From positions 1-37,400 of the forward strand of contig JACMPX010000029.1 of NCBI GenBank assembly GCA_014377245.1: a stretch of DNA of 37,400 nt, read 5' to 3'. Under the pieces are notes generated by a model. It did no database searches and had not been told where the DNA came from. It saw only the letters and a list, made by a program, of their open reading frames with translations. The DNA comes from Candidatus Altimarinota bacterium (GTDB taxonomy: Bacteria > Patescibacteriota > Gracilibacteria > BD1-5 > UBA2023). Shown piece by piece: positions 27,430-36,426 of this stretch. Position 1 is the first letter of the stretch. Every line of letters starts with the position of its first letter. Position numbers and translations under genes: made by a program.

Positions 27430-28335
27430 ATGTACTATATCATTCTCCGTACACCTCCTGATATATATAACTCAGAATATACGGCTCATCTGATCGAGCA
27501 TCTGGAACTCGCAGTACAAGCAGACATAAGTGAATATTTCAATATACAACAATACGATGGAACATCATATTCATACTACTCGACCTATACTATTGATACA
27601 ACTGACAGAGAAAAAGTAAATATATTCATCGAAAAGCTAATATTACCGATACAATCAACATATCTCACGAGAGAAAAGAAACGAATTCGAGAAGAACTCG
27701 CAGATCCAGATTATTCTAAAAAAATCGTCGAAGCAGTAGGAAAGATATGGTATGGCGAGACCTATCGATATGCGAGACCAACTCGATCAAGTCTCACAGA
27801 GATACAATCCTATCATAGTCAGTACTACACTCGAGAGAATATTTCTGTCTATACCAAAAGTAATATTATAACTACCGATATCTATGATCCTGGGCTCAAT
27901 ACTATATCGAGGGGCGAGTTCCGAGTCGGGCATAATCGCAATATTTTTCTCTATACTGATCTGAGTTCAATTAGCATATGTGTATTTTTCTTGCTAGAAA
28001 AACTATTCGATAGTTATCTCGACTATCTCGATGTCCTCTCAGGGAAGTATTGGGCACGATATACCGTCCAATGAGAACATCCAGAAAAGGTCTGGATCAG
28101 CTATAAGACATCAGATAGAGATGACCTTGCAAGCATTCCTGATGACTTTATTCGGACATTTGTCATAGATACCCTAGAAAATAGCGAAAAAGATAGCGAA
28201 AATAATATACCAGAACATGATCTCGTATCATTGTTACACTTCTGATCTGCCCTCTCGAAAACTGTAAAAACTACAATTATCTGAAATATAGATAGTTACT
28301 ACCAGCAAATACGAACACATATGCTATCTAAATAG
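27430..28335 (+). CDS. M16-like (inverzincin) metallopeptidase, single half-unit
   Basis: A 301-aa protein whose N-terminal region has YTAHLIEHLELA (about 18-29): HLIEH fits the inverted zinc motif H-x-x-E-H of M16 peptidases. About 60 residues later TREKKRIREELADPDYSKKI resembles the M16 block that supplies the distal Glu (REK...EE). Downstream are a beta-rich region (ENISVYTKSNIITTDIYDPG) and a helical C-terminus. M16 domains are usually about 210 aa, paired in tandem or in heterodimers; here a single unit plus a tail is seen, so it may dimerise. There is no signal peptide. TGA is Gly in YTVQGEHPE, HFGSAL and IIGNID. It is convergent with the MBL gene, with a gap of 5 nt between stops. Confidence 0.65.
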
Positions 28336-28340
28336 GATCC

Positions 28341-29957
28341 CTAGATTTTTCCCACTATCCCCTTTACCCACTCACTTGCTGTCTCCCCTCTCGTAGCTCT
28401 CTCGAAATGGAGCCTATACTTCGCGATGACGAGCGAGTTGTTCATATAGTCAGCCCCGAGACATGTCCAGAGTCGATATATCCGCTTAGGATCGAGTGTG
28501 TGCCAGAAGTTAGAATAGAGTTCTTGTTTTCATTCAAGAAAATCCAAAATATCAGAAATCCAATAATCCTCATCGATATGCATATTTAGAACAAATGAAA
28601 CCTCATGAAATTGCATGGATGCAAAGGCATATTCAAAAATAATTGACGTATTACTATCAACTTTGAATTGAATTCGATAGGCTCCATCTGTATTTTGTAT
28701 CAGAGCACTTCGCAAACTTGCCACTGGAGATGCCGACCAATACGGGAGGAATCTATTATTGAGTATATTGCGGATTTTTGCGATAGATAGAGTGAGTTCA
28801 TCAGGAGTATATTCTCGTGGGATGAGTGGTCACTTAGCGTAAATTCGTTTTTCTATTTCTTTATCGACTTTTATTATTTCATTTTTATTTTTTAGTTCTC
28901 CTATCGGACATTCCTTCCTCCCCTGTTCGATAGTTCCATTTTCTATCTTGTATTGTCGTCCTACTACCAATGCCTTCTGAACAAAATCATAGCCAAATCC
29001 TCTAGCAATATCTGACTCCATCGATGCAATCTCATCAAGTGGGAATATAGACAGCTCAGCAAGTGAGGCAGAGAGCGAAACAGGGTATTGGAGTCATTGT
29101 CAGACATATCCTCGTACAAATCCTGGAAGTGTCGCTATGTTGTCGATATCCGAGTATTCCTCGTATTCGTACTTCTCATAACTCGCCCTGATCTCTTCTT
29201 TGCGATTCGCTATATACTCACTTCGGAACGATTTTCGTTTATTACCCTCGAAATCATATATACGCAGTTGTCACTCCAGCTCATTGCGACTCGCAAGGTA
29301 GCATCTTGTTTCGTACTCATTACGGTCAAAAATCCGAAATAACTCAGAGGCAATATTTGCATCATATTCATCAGGAACGGTATCGATCTCAGCGAAGAGG
29401 AGTTCTCGATCACTCGAAATTGAGATCATCATCACAGCATCTTCATTGGTGATATCAGCCTGAGCAAACATATATCCCGTGATCTCAACTCAGTTGAGTA
29501 AGAATATGTCACGAGGGACGAGCCAGTGAATGCGAGCACTCGGGAGATATTCTGCAAATAGTGGAGCAAGGAATCAAAGGGTCACAGGGAGGATGAGGAG
29601 AGGTTTCTGTGAGTTCCTTTGCAAAGGAACTGTCTGAAGTAAATTGGAAGACTGAGGATTTTTTTCTTTTGTTTCACAAACAAAATCCCCCTCATCCCTC
29701 TTTATAAAAAGGGTTTTAGAATTATATATCTCCATGAGTGTATATGGATCGAGATGATCTGTATGAGGATGAGAGATATAGATCGCATCGATAGAGGTCA
29801 TTTTATCCGAATCGAGTATTATTTTTGTACTGCGTTCCATCAGATCACCCACGACATAATCCGAGAGCCAAGTATCGACGAGTATCCGTACATTGTCTCA
29901 GGCAGGATTCGCTATATCCACAAGAAACTCGGTATGTCAAAGAGGAGTAATGACCAT
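28341..29957 (-). CDS. MBL-fold metallo-hydrolase with long C-terminal extension and a palindromic insertion
   Basis: A 538-aa protein. The N-terminal metallo-beta-lactamase fold shows GHTEFLVDI (8-15), VDTWLSD (about 28-33) and the metal motif SHPHTDHLDP (H63-x-H65-x-D67-H68). A later strand (LLFAEIDTVPDEYDAN) fits the distal Asp region. Residues about 82-122 (FIKRDEGDF... QRNSQKPLLILP) are coded by a stack of inverted repeats that looks inserted. Beyond about 190 a C-terminal part of about 350 residues has no recognised domain. The family includes RNases, lactonases and sugar-phosphate hydrolases (UlaG type); the substrate is unknown. It starts 3 nt after the stop of the small membrane gene at 29961, as last gene of an operon. 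TGA is Gly in TPLGHTE and VTLGFLAP. Confidence 0.8.
29591..29713. repeat. Palindromic MITE-like element inserted in frame
   Basis: Three inverted repeats lie in a row: GTTCCTTTGCAAAGGAAC (29613-29630, perfect), TTTTGTTTCACAAACAAAA (29668-29686) and CCCTCTTTATAAAAAGGG (29696-29713, near-perfect). Outer ends GGATGAGGAG (29591-29600) and CCCCTCATCC (29688-29697) are inverted copies with one mismatch. The element keeps the MBL frame open and codes for a low-complexity insert between MBL strands. No other copy was noticed in the window. Confidence 0.6.
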
Positions 29958-29960
29958 ATA

Positions 29961-30263
29961 TTAATTCTGTGGTGCGCTCATTTTTTGATTTGAACTTGGC
30001 ATTATTTTCTTGAGTTGGTCGAGGAGTCCATTTTTCTCATTATTCATTATCGTCTTCATCTGTTCGATAACTATGGGTTGTATATACTCTGTGATCTTAC
30101 CCGCAACATACCCAGGATGAGTGAATGTAAAATATACAATCCCAAGTATGAGTATCCACTTCAGTATTCTATACCAAAAGGCTCTACTCATACGAGCTTG
30201 ATTATCTTTGAGCATGATATAAACGGCATCGAGTTTTTCCTCCGAGGTCATATAGGAATTCAT
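29961..30263 (-). CDS. Small single-pass membrane protein
   Basis: A 100-aa product (MNSYMTSEEKLDAVYIMLKD...) with an N-terminal amphipathic helix, one membrane helix (about 33-52, ILKWILILGIVYFTFTHPGY) and a charged C-terminal helix (EQMKTIMNNEKNGLLDQLKKIMP). A second Met (30251) could be the start. No family is recognised. It lies in the minus-strand operon between a 40-aa membrane peptide (24 nt) and the MBL gene (3 nt). No TGA codon. Confidence 0.7.
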   Translation of the reverse strand: MNSYMTSEEKLDAVYIMLKDNQARMSRAFWYRILKWILILGIVYFTFTHPGYVAGKITEYIQPIVIEQMKTIMNNEKNGLLDQLKKIMPSSNQKMSAPQN

Positions 30264-30287
30264 AGGAAAATAGGGTAAAATTATTAA

Positions 30288-30410
30288 CTATTCTCCGGAG
30301 ACTATAGGCGTCTGTGTAGGATTCTCCGTATTAAACAACACAATGAGTCAAGTCGAGAGGATAGAGAGAATAAGGGCCACTACAGTAACAGTGATGATGA
30401 CTTTTCGCAT
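30288..30410 (-). CDS. 40-aa membrane peptide
   Basis: MRKVIITVTVVALILSILST then GLIVLF (Gly from TGA) and a polar tail ending in TAG. One membrane helix with a short basic N-terminus, so the C-terminus is probably outside. It starts 18 nt after the lipoprotein stop and ends 24 nt before the next gene. No family is recognised. Confidence 0.6.
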
Positions 30411-30428
30411 AGGGAATGTGATAATTGA

Positions 30429-31976
30429 TTATTTTGGAAGTGATACTGAGCCTGTTCCTGGTACACCAAACTCTGTCGATAATTCAGTAGATGTTGGATC
30501 AGCTGGAGTGAGTGCACTAATCTCAGTCATGAGATCTTGGAATGACTTCGAGCTGGTGGGCACTACTACTTGCTTAGTCGATGGTGTTGATTTTGCTGAG
30601 ATATCGAGATCAAAGTGAGCTGGGAAATCTTGCGAGAGGATATCGAGAATTATTGCGAATTTTTGCTTTGCTATCTGAAGTGCTAATTTAGCATTCAATA
30701 TTGTCTCTTCTCCAGACTTAACTACTACAGGCCCTGCTACCATACTACCACTCTCTGTGAGATTAGCGGTGAGAGATCCGACTGGTGATGTACCCGTGAC
30801 TTTGAGACTCTTGAGTGCTTCATCACGAGTTGTTCCAGACCACTCCATTGTACCCACTACCGTCGATAGCTTACCAGTGAATTTGTCTCCATCGACGCTA
30901 TGTTTGAGTGTGATGGTCATACCTTGGGCTGACGCCTCGAGAGAGAGCTCACGGAGCTTAATACCAGTAAGTTCAATATATCAATTGAGTTTTCCCATCT
31001 CTGTTCATGACTGACTCAGTGATCCATCGAAGCTATATCGATTGTCCTTTTTTCCATAGTTGAGGATCATCTCACTACGAGATTCTCGATTACTGAGACG
31101 TACTGAATTATTATTCTCATTTTTGGTAAAAGAGAGATTTCCTATCGTCTTACCTGATTCCGAGAATATACCATCGAGAGTAAATATTTTCGCATTCGTA
31201 GGGTCAAGTCCCATTTTTCCTGAGAATGAGAGTGATTCGAGGTTTTTTTGGAGATTCACTATGTCACTATCTGTTATACCAGTACCAGCAAGATCTCGAG
31301 TTATCTGTTTCGAGAGAGATACTATATTCTCGCGATCAATCTCTACAGTCCATACATGGAGTGATCCGCTCATCCCGAGATCTGCAGTATCTCTCAATAT
31401 AGGGTATTCTGTGAGATATTTTTCTATATCTGAGAGAGACCTGGTTGTGAGATTGCGAGCTATATTATATGATACGAGATCCTCTCCAGAGATATTAGTA
31501 TCTGGTTTTGCCGCTAGAGAGAGCCAACTATTTTCATATTTTTTGAGAACTGTTTTGATATCATCACTCATCATATCTGCATCTACTATATTCTTGTATG
31601 AGAGCCAGCTATCTGCTCAGTGTGAGATAACTCAGATCTCATCTGTAGTGATAGATCCTGAGTTCACGAGTGAGGTGAAGAGGAGACGAACATTACGAAA
31701 AAATGACTCAGAATTGCGTCCATCGATGAGTCAGACATAATCAGAAGAGAGGCTCCCACTGAGTATACCAGGAACACTCACTCCACTGCGTATTGCTCCT
31801 ACAATACTCTCATGGCGATTGACACCGAGGAGTACTAACAACTCATCCAGAGATGCTATATTAGAGCGCACATTAGCCTGATAGAGATCTGTGAATGAGC
31901 CGTTATTCTTGTTTTGAAAAAATGAGCAAGATGATAAAACAAAGATAAGAATGGATATTAGTATTATTTTTTTCAT
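30429..31976 (-). CDS. Large lipoprotein, unknown function
   Basis: A 515-aa exported lipoprotein with the signal MKKIILISILIFVLSSCSFF (lipid on C17). The mature part is Ser/Thr/Leu-rich, with repeating beta-strand and helix patterns (SGSLHVWTVEIDRENIVSL, FSGKMGLDPTNAKIFTLDG, LSLEASAQGMTITLKHS, GSLTANLTESGSM), reminiscent of periplasmic or surface beta-structure proteins. No domain is recognised. TGA is Gly in DYVGLIDG, SHGADSW and SQSGTEMG. It is first gene of an operon with two small membrane proteins and the MBL hydrolase, which suggests an envelope function. A promoter with TATACT lies 32 nt upstream. The complementary strand has a long open frame (31060-31740) that is a shadow. Confidence 0.75.
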
Positions 31977-32007
31977 AATATTATAAATGAATTATATTGA
32001 CTCGCAG

Positions 32008-32035
32008 AGTATAGCGAAAAGTATGAGAATCACAA
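32008..32035 (-). promoter_or_regulatory. Predicted promoter of the lipoprotein-MBL operon
   Basis: Minus strand: TTGTGA (32035-32030), 16-nt spacer, TATACT (32013-32008). It lies in the short gap after the csaB-like gene, so the operon has its own start. The predicted leader is about 25 nt and AT-rich, without a clear Shine-Dalgarno sequence. Confidence 0.5.
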
Positions 32036-32050
32036 ATTTGAGATTGAATT

Positions 32051-33169
32051 TTAGATACTTTTGAGCTTTTCTATGAGAGTATCACGAAAGTAGATATGAG
32101 ACTCTCTCATCTTGGATTTTTCTCGGTCATAGTCTCGTGTAAGTATCTCCCATCGTGACATACAGTCCTCGAGAGTCATCTCAGATGCTCACATCGAAAG
32201 ATGGCTCAGATCGAGCATCTCTATGAGCTGATCCGTCTTGGGACCATATGATATCGGAATATATGGTATCTCATGGACGCAAGAGAGTATACCTGCATGG
32301 AGTCGCATACCGATGACAGCATGAAGAAATGGGAACATATCGAGCGTCTGAGTGATATTCTTCGTTGCATTATAGGTCTTCCCTATCATAACCTTGCGTA
32401 TGAAGAGAATATCATTCTGTTCTTCTTCGCCATTGGTCGAGAATACGAGGAATATCGGCTTGTATCCGAGCTCTACGAGCTTATCATATAGGAGTGGTAT
32501 CACAGCTTCACCTTCCCCGAGAAATCATCATCTCATAGATATTCCGACGAGCTTGATTGGGGAGATCGGCTTCGCGAGCTGTGGTGGCTCATAGAGAAAT
32601 ACTATATCCTGTACCTGTACTGAGGGTATCTCGAGGGCATCGAGGAGTCATTTGCTCTGTTCATCTCGAACAAGTATGAAATCGCCTGGTACGAAGAGTT
32701 TACGGAGTTTCATCTTATTGTGGACCTCTGTGACCTCAAGTCCTATTCACCAAAATAGGAGAGTAGTATGAGCTATACGAGCTATATTGACACGCCACGA
32801 CCACTGAGCAAAAAGAGACCAGAAAGATATTCCTGGCTCATTATCGAAGATGATCCCACCACCACCGATAATCAATACATCAGCACGAGCGATGAGCCAT
32901 ATATTATGGAAAAAATAGCCAATATTATGAAATGGTTTGTGCATGACATCATTAGGAAAATATGACGCAAACTTCACCTGATCACCACGGATAATCGTAC
33001 TCGTAGGATCATACGTACAGGCTGTGATCTCAATATTTGTTCCATAGTGCTTTTGTATATATTCAACTTCACCCTTGAGGATCAGTTCATCTCAGAGATT
33101 ATGAGATCCGACAGCCGCCATGAAGAGGATTTTTTTGGGTTTTATTTTCTTGGGCTTATGACCGAACAT
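32051..33169 (-). CDS. Polysaccharide pyruvyl transferase family protein (CsaB-like)
   Basis: A 372-aa protein with the family start ILFMAAVGSHNLGDELIL (about 14-31; the Gly-Asp part uses a TGA Gly), ARADVLIIGGGGIIFDN (about 95-111), KLVGISMRWW, KPIFLVFSTNGEEEQND, and the C-terminal GMRLHAGILSCVHEIPYIPISYGPK. These blocks are typical of CsaB/WcaK pyruvyltransferases. CsaB adds pyruvate to secondary cell-wall polymers that hold S-layer proteins with SLH domains. The enzyme uses PEP at the cytoplasmic side. No SLH protein is in the window. The length is normal for the family. It is transcribed alone, with the lipoprotein operon downstream on the same strand. Confidence 0.87.
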
Positions 33170-33244
33170 AGTAGTAGGATATTATTATCACAATAATATA
33201 CAACTTAGCGATAAATGCAAAAATATAGATGACTTTTATTATTA

Positions 33245-33272
33245 TTGATTTCATCTCACTTGTGACTATACT
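33245..33272 (+). promoter_or_regulatory. Predicted promoter
   Basis: TTGATT (33245-33250), 16-nt spacer, TATACT (33267-33272), 47 nt before the ATG at 33320. A second TATACT-like box lies nearer to the gene (about 33295), so more than one start is possible. Confidence 0.4.
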
Positions 33273-33319
33273 ATTTATATAGGAATCAATTCTTATACTT
33301 ATCCTCTTATATCTCCACT

Positions 33320-34048
33320 ATGAATACATCATTCTCAGCACTCATAATAGGTCTCGCGATCATAGCCTCTGCTTGGATAATAGGCAACAATATCAATCAC
33401 AATAGTACAATAACTAGCGGAAACCAAAATATGATTTCAGTGAGTGGTGATGGCAAGGTTTTTGCTACACCAGATACATTTCTCCTGACCATTATAGCTG
33501 AAGAGAAAACCAAAACAACTCGTGAAGGATTTGCTCAAGTAGGAGCAAAAATAGCAACCCTCAAGGATCTGCTGTTAAAAAATGGAATTGCCGAAAAAGA
33601 CATACAGAGTATAAATATTGCTATCAATCCAAATTATATCTATGATAATGGAAAATCGACAATTGACTGATTCGTGGCAACCCACGGACTCGCTATCAAA
33701 ATCCGAAAACTCGAAACAGTGGATGAGATTCTCACGGGTGTGAGTACGGTTGCTGGTGTCCAGATCCAAGGTACCTCATATGATATAGATGATAAGACGG
33801 AACTCTATAAACAGGCTCGAACTCTCGCAATAGCGAAGGCTCGAGCAAAGGCAGAGGACATGGCTCAAGCAAGCGGTATAACTATCGGAAAAGTGACATC
33901 AATCAATGAGAATCAGAGCTCTCCACCAATTCTCTACCAGAATCAAATGATGAAGGTATCCAGTGATGGAGCAGGCAATGCTGGAGGGATATCAGCAGGA
34001 CAACTGGAGATTATGACTACTGTTTCTATTAATTATGAAATTCTCTAG
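33320..34048 (+). CDS. SIMPL-domain (DUF541, YggE-like) exported protein
   Basis: A 242-aa protein. An N-terminal signal anchor (FSALIIGLAIIASAWIIGN) is followed by the SIMPL fold: ISVSGDGKVFATPDTFLLTI (about 40-60, the hallmark G-x-G-x-V strand), IATLKDLLLKNGIAEKDIQSINIAINPNY, IDGFVATHGLAIKIR, and the helix YKQARTLAIAKARAKAEDMA (about 155-174). It ends with a beta strand (LEIMTTVSINYEI). SIMPL proteins such as BP26/YggE assemble into rings outside the membrane; their role is poorly defined, often tied to stress. The single TGA (33668-33670) is Gly at residue 117, in the middle of the fold, so recoding is required for a full-length protein. Confidence 0.88.
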
Positions 34049-34067
34049 ATCAGAGTGAATCGAAAAC

Positions 34068-34103
34068 CAACCCTAAGTGTATACTGGGGGTTGATTTTTT
34101 TTT
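34068..34103 (+). terminator. Rho-independent terminator
   Basis: CAACCC (34068-34073) pairs with GGGTTG (34088-34093); inside, AGT and ACT extend the hairpin. A run of T follows (34095-34103). Confidence 0.7.
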
Positions 34104-34174
34104 ATTTTCAATAGAGTATTGTCTAGTAAATTTTCAAAAATCGAATTTTTTATTCTACTTTCTAACTACCTCAT

Positions 34175-34759
34175 ATGGCTAATATCGATATCGCTCCGTC
34201 GAAAACTATGCTCAATCTCCTCCATATCCTCCCAGCATTTGCTGACGAAGCAAGGCTCAGAGTCAATGTACTCGTAGAGATCAACTCTATGACGATCAAC
34301 AAGTACGAGATCATCACTGAAACTGGTACACTAAAGCTCGATCGTGTTGGATATTCCTCACTAGCGTATCCGTTTGCATATGGTGCTATCCCATGCACTT
34401 GGGATCACGATAATGATGCCCTAGATATAGAGATCGTAGGAGTCACGGAGCCACTCGTACCCGGGTGTCTCGCAGAAGTCCGTATTATCGGTATTATGAA
34501 ATTCGACGATGGAGGTGAAGTTGATGATAAGGTGATCGGAGTCCTCGCTGATGATAAGCGTATGGATCATATCTCCAGTTATACTCAGCTTGGATCTCAT
34601 TGGGAAAAAGAAACTACATACTACTGGGAACACTACAAGGATCTCAAAAAACCTGGAACCTGCAAAGTTAGCGGATTCTATGATACAGTTGAAGCTGTGA
34701 AGACGATTAAAGAATGCGAAGAGAGATATGTGAGTGAGTACCTACCAAAATTTAATTAA
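34175..34759 (+). CDS. ppa: Inorganic pyrophosphatase (soluble, family I)
   Basis: The 194-aa enzyme hydrolyses PPi to phosphate. Family I signs: VLVEINSMTINKYEI with the substrate-binding Lys, LDRVGYSSLAYPFAYGAIPCTW and the metal signature DNDALDI (79-85), whose Asp residues bind Mg2+. The usual signature has Pro or Glu at the fourth position; here it is Ala, a mild deviation. Then EVDDKVIGVLADDKR and HWEKETTYYWEHYKDLKKPG with the catalytic Asp, Lys and Tyr residues. It contains no TGA codon although it has about twelve glycines, in line with a highly expressed gene avoiding UGA. The length fits bacterial Ppa (about 175-195 aa). Confidence 0.94.
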   Translation: MANIDIAPSKTMLNLLHILPAFADEARLRVNVLVEINSMTINKYEIITETGTLKLDRVGYSSLAYPFAYGAIPCTWDHDNDALDIEIVGVTEPLVPGCLAEVRIIGIMKFDDGGEVDDKVIGVLADDKRMDHISSYTQLGSHWEKETTYYWEHYKDLKKPGTCKVSGFYDTVEAVKTIKECEERYVSEYLPKFN

Positions 34760-34762
34760 TTT

Positions 34763-34966
34763 TTAAAAAAACTCTCGATCTCTGTACTCATAGTTTGCAG
34801 TATTACTATCATCTCATTCATCGGGTATATCTTGAGTCCAAAAATCCAAATGAGCCTACAAAATATCCCATATTTTTTTGTATTCACCACCATACCCTTC
34901 ACGGCACTCGTCGTATTTGTAACAATTGGGTGGATAAGTTATCTCACACGTCAAGCAAAAAAATAA
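34763..34966 (+). CDS. Small two-helix membrane ORF without a standard start codon
   Basis: Directly after the ppa stop, in the same frame, an open stretch codes for KKLSISVLIVCSITIISFIG, a linker and FVFTTIPFTALVVFVTIGWI, then YLTRQAKK and TAA (34964-34966). Two clear membrane helices with a basic end suggest a real small membrane protein. Yet no ATG, GTG or TTG precedes the first helix; the first residues are TTT TTA AAA AAA. Possible explanations are a near-cognate start, a lost start codon (indel in the T/A runs at 34760-34771) or readthrough from ppa. A terminator follows 8 nt after the stop. Confidence 0.45.
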   Translation, partial: LKKLSISVLIVCSITIISFIGYILSPKIQMSLQNIPYFFVFTTIPFTALVVFVTIGWISYLTRQAKK

Positions 34967-34974
34967 TAGAACAG

Positions 34975-35000
34975 CCCCTCATTCAGAGGGGTTTTCTTTT
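34975..35000 (+). terminator. Rho-independent terminator
   Basis: CCCCTC (34975-34980), loop ATTCA, GAGGGG (34986-34991), then TTTTCTTTTT. Its T run merges with the -35 box of the next gene. Confidence 0.85.
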
Positions 35001-35027
35001 TGATATTTCTCTGGTTTTCCATACACT
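35000..35027 (+). promoter_or_regulatory. Promoter predicting a leaderless mRNA for the RlmL-like gene
   Basis: TTGATA (35000-35005), 16-nt spacer, TACACT (35022-35027), seven bases, ATG at 35035. Confidence 0.55.
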
Positions 35028-35034
35028 CGCTCTC

Positions 35035-36123
35035 ATGCAAGATCAAATCAATATACTTACTCGAAGGCTCGTACTCACTTGTCAATCCGGACTGGAGTCA
35101 CTCGTGAAACGTGAATGTGAACGACTCGGATGCAGTGAGATCCGGGCAACAGATCGTCTCATATCCTGTACCGGAACAGACCGAAATATGTACGAACTCC
35201 TGATTTGGAGTCGATTCTCGAATCGGGTATATATCGAGCTCACATCGAGCAAAATAGAAGATTTCGATACTCTCTATGATACTCTGAATGGACTCAAGTG
35301 GACAGATTATCTCACAGGAAAAGAAAGAATAATAGTTGAGGCAGCTTCGACCAGATCTACACTCGAACATACTCCGACGATCCAGAGTGTGAGCCAACGG
35401 GCAATATTCTCGACACTCAATACTCCAAATCTCACCAATGGTATAGAAGTACATATACTCATACTAATTATAGATAATATCTGTCATATTCTCCTCGATA
35501 TCACGGGAGATCCACTCCACAAACGTGGCTACAGACGAGAGGCAGGCGAGGCCCCATTGAAAGAAAATCTCGCGAGCGCCCTCGTCGCATTCGCTAACTG
35601 GAAATACTCTACTCCCCTCTCAGATCCCATGTGTGGATCTGGTACTATAGCGATAGAGGCAGTGATGATCGCTCGCAATATTGCCCCAGGTCTCGCTCGA
35701 CATTTTCGTGTAGAGGAGCTCCGTTTCCATGATAGTACTGTCCTCCAACAAGTACAAGATACAGCTCGGAGCAAGATCTATCCGAGTGGCAAATACACGG
35801 TCACAGCGACAGATATTGATCCAGAGATGATACGGATCGCGAGGTGAAATGCGAAGCGTGCAGGAGTCGATCTCGATATCACATTCGCAGTGGCCGATTT
35901 CGTCAGTAATCCAGTATCAGAAGGTATCATCATATCGAACCCTCCATATGGAAACCGATTACAAAATAACCAAATAGATGCAATATACCAAAAACTGGTT
36001 AAAAATGTAGGCGAACAGTGAGGCGGATTCATCACGAGTCATGATATCGGGAAAAATCAACTCGCTAACAAAAAACTTCTCAATGGAGGAGAAGAATGCA
36101 GGTTCTGGTATAAAAAAATATAA
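35035..36123 (+). CDS. THUMP-domain RNA methyltransferase (RlmL/YpsC-like)
   Basis: A 362-aa protein. The N-terminal ferredoxin-like and THUMP region (about 1-160) starts LVLTCQSGLESLVKRECERLG and includes NRVYIELTSSKIEDFDTLYD. The class I SAM-dependent domain follows: LHKRGYRREAGEAPLKENLA, motif I LSDPMCGSGTIAIEA (about 195-209), TATDIDPEMIRIARGNAKRAG and the target-base motif NPPYG (302-306). This layout is that of RlmL/YpsC, which makes N2-methylguanine in 23S rRNA; the exact target is inferred from family. TGA is Gly in IARGNAK and GEQGGG. It lacks the RlmK half fused in E. coli, which is normal outside gammaproteobacteria. Confidence 0.9.
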
Positions 36124-36169
36124 CAAATAATAGTATCTACTTATATAAATACTATTATTGAATCATGTC

Positions 36170-36385
36170 TTATTCCATTCCTGTTATATTAGCAGCTTTT
36201 TTTGCTACTGCAGTTGATATTGTATAGCTAGTCTTTTTTCAAGAGAATGCTGAGGGAGGCTGAGAGCTTAATCATTTTTCATCTAATACTCTTTGTGCTA
36301 AGGCTTTTGCTCTATGTCATTTGGGATCTCTCAAATCAGGCATAGTAATCCATCTTCATGACCAAGAGTCAAATATTTCAGCCAT
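36170..36385 (-). CDS. Small basic protein, unknown, read only with TGA = Gly
   Basis: A 71-aa product beginning MAEIFDSWSGRWITMPDLRD and ending with the Lys/Ala/Thr-rich tail AVAKKAANITGME before TAA. Four of its five glycines are TGA, so standard-code callers would miss it. Charged N-terminal half, helix AKALAQRVLDEKG, no membrane segment. The family is not recognised. It lies between the RlmL-like gene (convergent) and another small protein on the same strand, 41 nt after that gene's stop. Confidence 0.65.
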
Positions 36386-36426
36386 ATATAAAAAGGTTAA
36401 TAATTTTTATTATTCTACTCATGCGA

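Noticed and set aside
31060-31740. 226-codon plus-strand frame opposite the large lipoprotein
   Set aside because: The minus-strand lipoprotein has a lipobox, continues in frame over 515 codons and uses TGA-Gly; the plus frame is Arg/Ser-rich shadow sequence.
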